NCBI GenBank assembly: GCA_017416685.1
Contig: JAFQBN010000003.1
Coordinates: forward strand, 83,655-147,654
Source of the DNA: Oscillospiraceae bacterium
Lineage (GTDB): Bacteria; Bacillota; Clostridia; Oscillospirales; Oscillospiraceae
Direction of reading: 5' to 3'
Length of the DNA stretch: 64,000 bases
The notes below the pieces were generated by a model. It was not told where the DNA came from. It saw nothing but the letters and a program-made list of their open reading frames with translations, and did not search any database. Shown here in pieces: positions 34,187-41,540 of the stretch; position 1 is the first letter of the stretch; each line of letters starts with the position of its first letter. The translations under genes and the position numbers were made by a program.

Positions 34187-35707
34187 ATGTACAAATTGCC
34201 GTTCGAAAACGAGAATACCCATTTCAAGCGATTTGCCACCAAAGTGGATTGCAGCCGCAATGCCGTATGGAACCTGCCTGCGCTGAAGAAATGGATTGAT
34301 GTGATTTCCAAACTGGGCTATAACGCCCTAATGCTCTATACCGAGGATACCTACGAGGTGGAGGGCCACCCCTACTTCGGCTACGGCCGTGGCCGCTTTT
34401 CCAAGGAGGAACTGAAGGAGATCAATGCCTACGCCCTGACCAGGGGTGTGGAGCTGATCCCCAGCATTGCCACCCTGGCGCACCTGCCCACCATCTTCCG
34501 CTGGCCCCAGTACATGCAGATTCTGGACACCTATGACATCCTGCTGTGTGAGGACGAGCGAACCTACGAACTGATCGACGCCATGCTGACCACCTGTGAG
34601 GAGTGCTTTACCTCCCGGGTTATCGACCTGAATATGGGGGAAGAGGAGATGCTGGGTCGAGGCAAGTATATGAGCCTGCACGGTTATCACGAACGGGCGC
34701 AGGTGCTTGCCCGCCACGCGGACAAGGTGCGCCAGCTGGCGAAAAAGCACGGCTTTGAAACCGTGCTGCTCTCCGACAAGAACGGGTGCAAGGCGGACGA
34801 GCGCTGGTGTGTGGGCGACGTGTGGGTGCGTAACGCCTTCAACCCTGAAAACAGCTACAGCATCCATACCCTGCGCGGCCAAGTCGAGGAGGCAAAGCGG
34901 AACGGCGTGGAGAATATGGTGGTGCGCTTCTCCGGCGATGACGGCGGTGAGTGCGCCCGCTTTGCAGGTCTGCCCGGTCTGTTCTGCGCCAGCCGGTTTG
35001 CCAAGGGCATCACCGACATGGACACCATCAAGCGGGACTTTGAGGACGAGTTTGGCATTGCCTTTGATGCCTTCCTGCTGCTTGACCTGACCCAGCGCAA
35101 CGAAACGCAGGCGTGTGGCGTCCACCCCAGCCGTTACATTCTGTACAACGACCCCCTCATGGGGCTGATGGATTTGACCATACCCGACCACACCCGCGCC
35201 GACCACGAGGAGCTGATGGAAGTGCTGAAACCCCATTGCGGCCATCCCGAGTGGGGCTATCTGTTCCAAACCATGTATGACCTGTGCGCCGTTACCGCCG
35301 CCAAGTGCGACATCGGCCTGCGCATCCACGCCGCCTACGCCGCCGGGGACAAAGCGAAGCTGGGCGAGCTGGCGGAGGAGCTGCGCCACATCCGTGACTT
35401 GGTGGAGGTGTTCTACAAGTCCTTCCGCCGCCAGTGGATGCTGGAAAACAAGGGCCATGGCTTTGATGTGTCCGATGTACGCATCGGCGGCGTGATGACC
35501 CGGCTTGTCCACTGCGCCCGCCGGCTGGAGGAGTACGTGGCCGGGCAAACGGACCGGATCCCTGAACTGGAGGATGAGCAGCTGGACGTACGCACCCCTC
35601 TGAGTGCGGATTACGGTAAGCGCAAGTATATGAGCCATCGGGACAGTAACACCCGGATGTACTGCGACGCCGTGTCCACCAACGTGCTGTTCAAGCCCCG
35701 CCGATAA
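34187..35707 (+). CDS. GH20-like protein, paralogue 3, internally deleted and lacking the catalytic Asp
   Basis: 506 aa, clearly homologous to its neighbours from residue 1 to the end, but two changes stand out. The catalytic pair is altered: where the others read MDEA this one reads MGEEE (Gly151-Glu152), so the Asp that assists substrate-assisted catalysis is gone. In addition about 50 residues are missing after FETVLLSDKNG (about residue 200), removing the YWxYYK segment with the acetamido-orienting Tyr. The deletion is in frame and the rest is intact, including WVRNAFNPENSYS and the helical C-terminus. Ribosome site GGGAGG 8-9 nt before the ATG is good, so it is probably expressed. Likely catalytically dead: a lectin-like or regulatory subunit, or a decaying copy. 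Confidence 0.85.
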   Translation: MYKLPFENENTHFKRFATKVDCSRNAVWNLPALKKWIDVISKLGYNALMLYTEDTYEVEGHPYFGYGRGRFSKEELKEINAYALTRGVELIPSIATLAHLPTIFRWPQYMQILDTYDILLCEDERTYELIDAMLTTCEECFTSRVIDLNMGEEEMLGRGKYMSLHGYHERAQVLARHADKVRQLAKKHGFETVLLSDKNGCKADERWCVGDVWVRNAFNPENSYSIHTLRGQVEEAKRNGVENMVVRFSGDDGGECARFAGLPGLFCASRFAKGITDMDTIKRDFEDEFGIAFDAFLLLDLTQRNETQACGVHPSRYILYNDPLMGLMDLTIPDHTRADHEELMEVLKPHCGHPEWGYLFQTMYDLCAVTAAKCDIGLRIHAAYAAGDKAKLGELAEELRHIRDLVEVFYKSFRRQWMLENKGHGFDVSDVRIGGVMTRLVHCARRLEEYVAGQTDRIPELEDEQLDVRTPLSADYGKRKYMSHRDSNTRMYCDAVSTNVLFKPRR

Positions 35708-35720
35708 TTGAAATACAAAC

Positions 35721-35756
35721 ATTACCGCACCGGTTGTAAGCCGGTGCGGTAATTTG
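35721..35756 (+). terminator. Terminator after GH20 paralogue 3
   Basis: 13-bp stem (35721-35733 / 35741-35753) with a 7-base loop; moderate T content downstream. Confidence 0.75.
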
Positions 35757-35766
35757 CTTTTTCTGC

Positions 35767-35795
35767 TTGCGTTTTGCGGGGGGATAACTTATAAT
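35767..35795 (+). promoter_or_regulatory. Promoter of GH20 paralogue 4
   Basis: TTGCGT (35767-35772), 17 bases, TATAAT (35790-35795), about 47 bases before the ATG. Confidence 0.7.
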
Positions 35796-35842
35796 GGCGG
35801 CAGGAGAAACGCCTAGAAATGGCGGAAAAGGAGAAATGAGAC

Positions 35843-37489
35843 ATGAGTGAACTGACCTTTAAGCGGTTTGGTACGCAGATTGACTGCTCCCGCAACGCGG
35901 TAATGAATGTGAAGTCCATCAAGCAGTGGATTGACCTGGTTGCCGCCATGGGCCACAACACCCTGATGATGTATACCGAGGACACCTATGAGGTGGACGG
36001 CCATCCCTACTTCGGCTATGGCCGCGGCCGTCTGACCAAGGAAGAGATGAAGGAGATCAACGCCTACGGTGCCGAGCGGGGCATCGAGCTGATTCCCTCC
36101 ATCAACACCCTGGCCCACATGGGTACCATCTTCCGCTGGAAGCCGTACGCCGAGATCCACGACTGTGAGGACATTATGCTCTGCGACGATGAGCGCACCT
36201 ATGCCCTTATCGACGACATCTTCCGCACCCTGAGCGAGTGCTACACCTCCAAGGTGGTCAACGTGGGTATGGATGAGGCCGGCATGCTGGGCCGCGGCAA
36301 GTACTACGACGCCCACGGCGATGCCCGCCGCATTGACATCATCTACCGCCACCTGCAAAAGGTGGCCGAGATCGCCAAGAAGTATGGCAAGGAACTGCTC
36401 ATTTACAGCGACATGTTCTACAGCCTTGCCACCCATGCCGAGTACTCCGACGAGACCGCTCAGGTGGTGGAGGATGTCGCCACCCAGATCCCCGACAACG
36501 TCAGCCTGGTGTACTGGAACTACTACAAGCGCACTGTGGAGGATTACTCCGCCATTATGAACGTCCACCGCCAGATCAAGCCCGAGGGGCTGTGGTACTA
36601 CGGCGGCACCTGGAACTGGTTTAGCTTCAACCCCGAGAACAGCTACGGCATCGCCCATCTGTCCAACGCCATCAAGGCCTGCCAGAATACCGGCGTGGAG
36701 AATATGATTATCTCCATGTGGGGCGACGACGGCGGCGAGTGCGGCCGCTTTGCTAGCCTGCCCGCCGTGTTCTGGGCTACCGAGCTTGCCAAGGGCAACA
36801 CCAATGAGGCGGACATCAAAAAGAAGTTTGAGAAGCTGATGGGCGTGCCCTTTGACCAGTTTATTCTGCTGGACCTGACCAGCCTGGGCGAGACCGAGCG
36901 CTACGGCAGCCACCCCAGCCGGTACATTCTGTACAACGATCCCTTTATCGGTCTGATGGATCTGACCCTGCCCGAAAGCACCCGTGCCGACCACGAAAAG
37001 CTGGCGGCGCAGCTGGCCCCCCTGTGCAAGCACCCTGAGTGGGGTTATATGTTTGAGACCATGCATGACCTGTGTGCCGTGGCTGCCGAAAAGTGCGATA
37101 TCGGTCAGCGCATCCGTGCCGCCTACGATGCCTGTGATTTGAAGGAGCTGAAGAAGCTCTCTAAGGAACTGCGCCGCATTGCCAAGCTGGTGCGTAAGTT
37201 CTACCTCTCCTTCCGCAAGCAGTGGATGCTGGAAAACAAGGGTCACGGCTTTGACGTGTCCGATGCCCGCATCGGCGGCGTTATGACCCGTCTGGAAAGC
37301 TGCGCCGACCGTCTGGAGGACTACATCGACGGCCGCATCGAGCGAATCGAGGAGCTGGAAGAAGAATTGCTGGATGTTCGTTGCCCCGGCCATGCCGAAT
37401 ATGGCAAGCGCATGTACATGGACTACTGGGGTAAGGGCCGCCACTATGCCGATATCGTGTCCGCCAACGTGGTGGGCAAAGGGTATTAA
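35843..37489 (+). CDS. GH20 beta-N-acetylhexosaminidase, paralogue 4
   Basis: 548-aa cytoplasmic GH20, the most divergent of the active-looking copies. N-terminus starts nearly at the barrel (MSELTFKRFGTQIDCSRNAV). Catalytic pair in VGMDEAGMLGRG (Asp144-Glu145), YWNYYKRT and TWNWFSF in the substrate region, WGDDGGECGRFA in the usual place. The spacing and residues around the substrate pocket (DMFYSLATHAEYSDETAQ) are nearer to pneumococcal GH20C than those of the other copies. ATG at 35843 with AAAGGAG about 9 nt upstream. Own promoter and a very strong shared terminator, so a monocistronic unit. Confidence 0.87.
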   Translation: MSELTFKRFGTQIDCSRNAVMNVKSIKQWIDLVAAMGHNTLMMYTEDTYEVDGHPYFGYGRGRLTKEEMKEINAYGAERGIELIPSINTLAHMGTIFRWKPYAEIHDCEDIMLCDDERTYALIDDIFRTLSECYTSKVVNVGMDEAGMLGRGKYYDAHGDARRIDIIYRHLQKVAEIAKKYGKELLIYSDMFYSLATHAEYSDETAQVVEDVATQIPDNVSLVYWNYYKRTVEDYSAIMNVHRQIKPEGLWYYGGTWNWFSFNPENSYGIAHLSNAIKACQNTGVENMIISMWGDDGGECGRFASLPAVFWATELAKGNTNEADIKKKFEKLMGVPFDQFILLDLTSLGETERYGSHPSRYILYNDPFIGLMDLTLPESTRADHEKLAAQLAPLCKHPEWGYMFETMHDLCAVAAEKCDIGQRIRAAYDACDLKELKKLSKELRRIAKLVRKFYLSFRKQWMLENKGHGFDVSDARIGGVMTRLESCADRLEDYIDGRIERIEELEEELLDVRCPGHAEYGKRMYMDYWGKGRHYADIVSANVVGKGY

Positions 37490-37503
37490 GTCTGTTTGCA
37501 AAC

Positions 37504-37547
37504 AAAAAGAGGAAGGCATCGGTCATAACCGATGCCTTCCTCTTTTT
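37504..37547. terminator. Bidirectional terminator between GH20 paralogue 4 and the AraC gene
   Basis: 20-bp perfect stem (37504-37523 / 37528-37547) with a 4-base loop and A/T runs on both outer sides. Confidence 0.93.
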
Positions 37548-38442
37548 ATGTTGTGGGGTGCTCCTTGCGGTGCGCCCGACGGTAAGCACCGGGGGAGATG
37601 CCGAAGGTGCGCTTGAACGCCACGAAAAACCCGGAGGTGGAGGTGTAACCCACCAAAGAGGCGATGTCCTCCACCGGCGTGTCGGTCAGAAGCAGATGCT
37701 GCAGGGCGTGATGCATTCGCATTTCGTCCAGTTTTTTCTGAAATGTTGCCCCCTCATATAACCGGGGCAGGATGCGGCTGAGCTGCCGGCGGCTGACACA
37801 CAGCTCCCGGGCCAGATCCTCCTGGGTGATGCCGGTGGCGAAGTTGCGCCGCATGAACTGCTCGATCTTATGGTACTGGGCGCTCTCTGCGTCCCACGCG
37901 GCCGAGGCGGGGGAGGGGATGGAGGCACTTTGCCCGCAGTGGCGCAGCAGCAGCAGGCAGAATTGCTGCAGCAGGACGCGCAGAAGCGACTCGGAAAACA
38001 GGCCCGGCATAGATGCCTCCTGGCACACAGCCAGCATGGAGGCACGCAGCTGTTCCTCCCTGTGCAGACGCAGCGGCACGTCCTTGGGCAGACACGCAAG
38101 AGTCTGAGCAAGGAGGGAGGGGCGCCCCTGTCCCGGCTTGCGCTGCCAGAACAGGAACAGGCTGAACTGCCGGGCGGGTTGGAGTCCGGGACTGCTGCGG
38201 TGGATCAGCCCGGTTGGAATCAGGCACAGATCCTCCGGTGCGGTAAGCTCCAGCGAGCCGCCCTCAAATTCGATGCAATACTGCCCGGACAGGGGCAGCT
38301 GCACTTCCAGCGCCCGATGGGCGTGGGGGGAGGAGATAACAATATCGTGACTGCCGTTGCTCTGAACATGGAAGAGCAGGTCCTCCAAATCGAACTGAAC
38401 GCTGAAGTTGAATCCTTCGTGTGGAACGAGGGGTAAGGCCAT
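37546..38442 (-). CDS. AraC-family transcriptional regulator in the GH20 cluster
   Basis: About 298 aa: N-terminal cupin-type sensing domain (about 1-130, with HRALEVQLPLSGQYCIEFEGG and LIPTGLIHRS) and C-terminal double helix-turn-helix (about 195-290, with ITQEDLARELCVSRRQLSRIL and VEDIASLVGYTSTSGFFVAFKRTFGISPGAYR). The ATG at 38442 is chosen because GGGAG lies 9 nt upstream; an ATG three codons earlier would sit on that site. It is divergent from GH20 paralogue 5 and convergent with paralogue 4, so it most likely regulates the GH20 genes in response to an amino sugar or oligosaccharide. An inverted repeat in the divergent region (38482-38516) is a candidate operator. Confidence 0.93.
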   Translation of the reverse strand: MALPLVPHEGFNFSVQFDLEDLLFHVQSNGSHDIVISSPHAHRALEVQLPLSGQYCIEFEGGSLELTAPEDLCLIPTGLIHRSSPGLQPARQFSLFLFWQRKPGQGRPSLLAQTLACLPKDVPLRLHREEQLRASMLAVCQEASMPGLFSESLLRVLLQQFCLLLLRHCGQSASIPSPASAAWDAESAQYHKIEQFMRRNFATGITQEDLARELCVSRRQLSRILPRLYEGATFQKKLDEMRMHHALQHLLLTDTPVEDIASLVGYTSTSGFFVAFKRTFGISPGAYRRAHRKEHPTT

Positions 38443-38481
38443 ATCCGTCATCTCCCATAAACATTTAAAATAGGGCCACAT

Positions 38482-38516
38482 TCCGTAAAAAATAGACACC
38501 TTTGTTTATTTACGGA
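38482..38516. promoter_or_regulatory. Candidate AraC operator upstream of GH20 paralogue 5
   Basis: TCCGTAAA (38482-38489) and its exact reverse complement TTTACGGA (38509-38516), 19 bases apart; the right half overlaps the -35 of the paralogue 5 promoter. It lies between the divergent AraC gene and its likely target. Confidence 0.45.
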
Positions 38517-38537
38517 TCTGCGGGAAAGAGATAGAAT
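38509..38537 (+). promoter_or_regulatory. Promoter of GH20 paralogue 5
   Basis: TTTACG (38509-38514), 17 bases, TAGAAT (38532-38537); the poor -35 fits a promoter that needs an activator. Confidence 0.6.
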
Positions 38538-38623
38538 AAAAGAAATTGGGGAATGCAAACATTTTAATATGAGCCAGCCCCGAAAGTCAATAGCGACACA
38601 AACGAACCGAAAGGAGAACGAAT

Positions 38624-40285
38624 ATGTCTAACACCGATCCGTTCAAACGCTTTGGTACTTTCCTGGATTGTTCCCGCAACTCCGTTATCAACATGCCCAC
38701 CCTGAAGCGCTGGGTGGACTACACCGCCAAGATGGGCTACAACGCCATGACCCTCTATACTGAGGATACCTATGAGATCGAGGGCGAGCCTTACTTCGGT
38801 TACGCCCGGGGCCGCTATACCAAGGCCGAGCTGAAGGAAATTCACGCCTACGCCAAGCAGCGGGGCATCGAGTTGTTCCCCACCATCAACACCCTGGCCC
38901 ACATGAAGTCTATCTTCCGCTGGAAGAACTATGCCGAAATCAACGACTGCGGCGACATTCTGCTGGTTGGGGATGAGAAGACCTACGCCCTCATCGACAA
39001 GATGTTTGCCACCTGTTCCGAGTGCTTTGAAAGCCGCGTCATCGCTGTGTGCATGGACGAGGCGGAGCTGCTGGGTCGTGGCAAGTATCTGGAGCGCAAC
39101 GGCTATCACGAGCGTATCGATGTCTTCAAGTATCACATGGCCAAGGTGTGCGAGCTTGCCAAGAAGCACGGCTACGAGATGGTCATCTTCTCCGGCGACA
39201 TGCCCTTCCGTCTGGCTACCCGCAACGACAATTACAGCGACATCAGCGCCACCGTGCAGGTGGATGTGACCGATTTTGTCCCCGATGTGGGTGTGTTGCA
39301 GTACTGGGACTACTACAAGCGGGACAAGGAAGAGTACAAGGCCCTGATGAATATCCATCAGCAGATTAAGGCGGATGGCGCGTGGTATCTGGGCGGCGTA
39401 TGGACCTGGCACGCCTTCAATCCCGAGAACTATTACAGCACCCGGGCTCTGCGCAACTCCATGCAGGCCTGCCGCGAGCAGAACGTGGAGAATGTGGCGG
39501 TAGCCATCTTCGGCGATGACGGCGGCGAGTGCCCCCGCTTTGCCACCATGCCCGGCATCTTCTATGCCAGCCAGATTGCCAAGGGCATTACCGATGAGGA
39601 CGAGATCAAAAAGAACTTTGAGGAGATGTTTAACATCCCCTACGATGCCTTCCTGCTGCTGGACCTGACCCAGCGCAAGGAGGAGGATGAGTACTGTGTC
39701 CATCCCACCCGGTACATTCTGTACAATGACCCCTTCCTCGGCTTGATGGACCTGACCCTGCCCGACAGCACCCGTGCCGACCATGAGGAGCTGGTCAAGC
39801 TGCTGAAGCCCTGGTGCAGCCACCCCGAGTGGGGCTACCTGTTCCAGACCGCCCACGACCTGTGTGCCGTTACCGCCGAGAAGTGCGACATCGGTCCCCG
39901 TATCCGCGCCGCTTACAAGGCCGGGGACAAGAAGCTGCTGAAAAAGCTTGCCAAGGAATTGCGCCGCATCCGCAAGCTGGTGGAGCAGTTCCACCGCTCC
40001 TTCCGCAAGCAGTGGATGATCGAGAGCAAGTCCTTCGGCTTTGAGGTGACCGACGCCCGTGTGGGCGGCGTGATGACCCGCCTGAACACCTGCGCCGACA
40101 TTTTGGAGCAGTACATCCGCGGCGACATCGACCGCATCGAGGAGCTGGAGATGGAGCAGCTGGATCCCCGCACCCCTCTGGATCCCACCTACGGCGTGAA
40201 GAAGTACCAGACCTACTGGAACCGCAACAGCCGCTATTATTCCGACATCGTGTCTGCCTGCGTGACCGACAAGCCGGAAAACTAA
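38624..40285 (+). CDS. GH20 beta-N-acetylhexosaminidase, paralogue 5
   Basis: 553-aa cytoplasmic GH20. DCSRNSVINMPTLKRWVDY and EDTYEIEGEPYFGYARGRY at the start, catalytic pair in VCMDEAELLGRG (Asp145-Glu146), YWDYYKRD (about 228), VWTWHAF, FGDDGGECPRFA. Most like paralogues 1 and 2 in the middle region, but with a different C-terminal half (EVTDARVGGVMTRLNTCADILEQ). ATG at 38624 with AAAGGAG about 8 nt upstream. Separated from the other four by the AraC gene and divergent from it. Confidence 0.87.
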   Translation: MSNTDPFKRFGTFLDCSRNSVINMPTLKRWVDYTAKMGYNAMTLYTEDTYEIEGEPYFGYARGRYTKAELKEIHAYAKQRGIELFPTINTLAHMKSIFRWKNYAEINDCGDILLVGDEKTYALIDKMFATCSECFESRVIAVCMDEAELLGRGKYLERNGYHERIDVFKYHMAKVCELAKKHGYEMVIFSGDMPFRLATRNDNYSDISATVQVDVTDFVPDVGVLQYWDYYKRDKEEYKALMNIHQQIKADGAWYLGGVWTWHAFNPENYYSTRALRNSMQACREQNVENVAVAIFGDDGGECPRFATMPGIFYASQIAKGITDEDEIKKNFEEMFNIPYDAFLLLDLTQRKEEDEYCVHPTRYILYNDPFLGLMDLTLPDSTRADHEELVKLLKPWCSHPEWGYLFQTAHDLCAVTAEKCDIGPRIRAAYKAGDKKLLKKLAKELRRIRKLVEQFHRSFRKQWMIESKSFGFEVTDARVGGVMTRLNTCADILEQYIRGDIDRIEELEMEQLDPRTPLDPTYGVKKYQTYWNRNSRYYSDIVSACVTDKPEN

Positions 40286-40299
40286 ACCAAAACAGGAAA

Positions 40300-40333
40300 C
40301 AGGCCGTCAAGCATTCGCTTGACGGCCTGCTTT
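40300..40333. terminator. Bidirectional terminator between GH20 paralogue 5 and the amidohydrolase
   Basis: 12-bp perfect stem (40300-40311 / 40318-40329), 6-base loop, CTTTTG on the plus-strand side, between convergent genes. Confidence 0.85.
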
Positions 40334-40336
40334 TGC

Positions 40337-41260
40337 TTATTTGTCCAGTTTTAAGATGCGGATGGCATTCTCACGTACCAGTTTGCGGTAGTTTTCCTCA
40401 CTGATATTGCCGTCCAAAACCATCTTTTCCAAGAAATCCACGAAGGGGAAGGGGTGCTGATTGGTGGCAAAGCAGATGTCGCAGCCGTATAGGATGCGGT
40501 CGGAGAACTCCTCGATGAACCGGGCGGTAAAGTCCGGGTCGCGCATCATGGCACCGTGGCCGCTGCCGGCGGAGATGTCGCAATAGAGGTTGGGATACTT
40601 GCGCATCAGTTCCACGATGCGGCCGCCCTCGGTCACGGGGGTTTTGGGATACTGCCCGCGGGACGCCTCCGTCACGTCGCCGGAGATCTCCGTCCAGAAA
40701 ACGGTGGAATGCCCGATGAGCTTCAGGTCGGGCATATCGGCCAGCAGCTTTTCGATGCGGGGCAGACCCAAATCGTCATACATGCCGTAGAGCTTGTCCA
40801 GGGTGAAGTTGATGTGGATGATGGCGGGCATATCGCACTTGGCGCAGGCGGCAAAGAGGTTGTACATCCGAGGGTCATCGATGTTCAACGGGGTGGTGAT
40901 TTCGCCCACGCCCTTGGCACCCAAGGCCTTATAGTGGTTGATGAGGGAGACCAAATCGCTGTCCGGGGAGTTTGGGAAGGCGCGGGGATCCACGCCGCAG
41001 AACCATTCAAAGCGGTCGGGGTACTTGTCCACGAGGTACTTGGTCATTTCGGTGGTGATGGGGGTGAGCTGCCCCTCGGCGGACACGATGGGCAGCAGCA
41101 CGCCGGTTTCGATGCCCAGCCGGTCATACATCTCGATCAAATCCTCGGCGCAGATCCACTGACTTGTGGGGTCGCCGGGCTTGTAGAAGGGAGCGTACTC
41201 GGGAAACGCCAGCGCATGGGCGTGGATGTCGATTTTCTTCACAGCTTTGGGGTCGAACAT
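40337..41260 (-). CDS. Amidohydrolase-2 family metal-dependent hydrolase/decarboxylase
   Basis: 307-aa TIM-barrel amidohydrolase of the ACMSD-like type. Metal ligands are visible: HxH in IDIHAHALAF (about residues 11-16), His in AIIHINF (about 150), His in IGHSTVF (about 185) and the distal Asp in YGCDICF (about 270). Related enzymes hydrolyse or decarboxylate small cyclic or aromatic acids; the substrate here is unknown. Length is typical. ATG at 41260 with GGAGG 8 nt upstream. Convergent with GH20 paralogue 5 and divergent from the giant SLH protein gene, so a link to the glycan locus is possible but unproven. Confidence 0.85.
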   Translation of the reverse strand: MFDPKAVKKIDIHAHALAFPEYAPFYKPGDPTSQWICAEDLIEMYDRLGIETGVLLPIVSAEGQLTPITTEMTKYLVDKYPDRFEWFCGVDPRAFPNSPDSDLVSLINHYKALGAKGVGEITTPLNIDDPRMYNLFAACAKCDMPAIIHINFTLDKLYGMYDDLGLPRIEKLLADMPDLKLIGHSTVFWTEISGDVTEASRGQYPKTPVTEGGRIVELMRKYPNLYCDISAGSGHGAMMRDPDFTARFIEEFSDRILYGCDICFATNQHPFPFVDFLEKMVLDGNISEENYRKLVRENAIRILKLDK

Positions 41261-41540
41261 GGTGGACACCTCCAAAATAGCTTTGTACTCCCATTATAGG
41301 ACGGAAAAAAGCCCGGCGCAATAGCGGTAATTGCGCAATTGCGGGAAAAGTTGGTCAATCTTGTGACAATTGTATGATGGTGGTCAGATGCCCAAAAACT
41401 GGATGAGTTGCCGACCAATAGAACAACAAACGCAATAAATCAAACAATGGGAGATATGGGAAATTGATAATGTTTGGTGTAAAATCGATATTATAGAAAT
41501 TGTATATTTGACCCTATTCTGCACTTGGGAGGATAATACG

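Noticed and set aside
30665-40285. GH20 array as an assembly repeat or CRISPR-like repeat
   Set aside because: Copies differ in length, sequence and spacers, have individual promoters and terminators, and are separated by an AraC gene.
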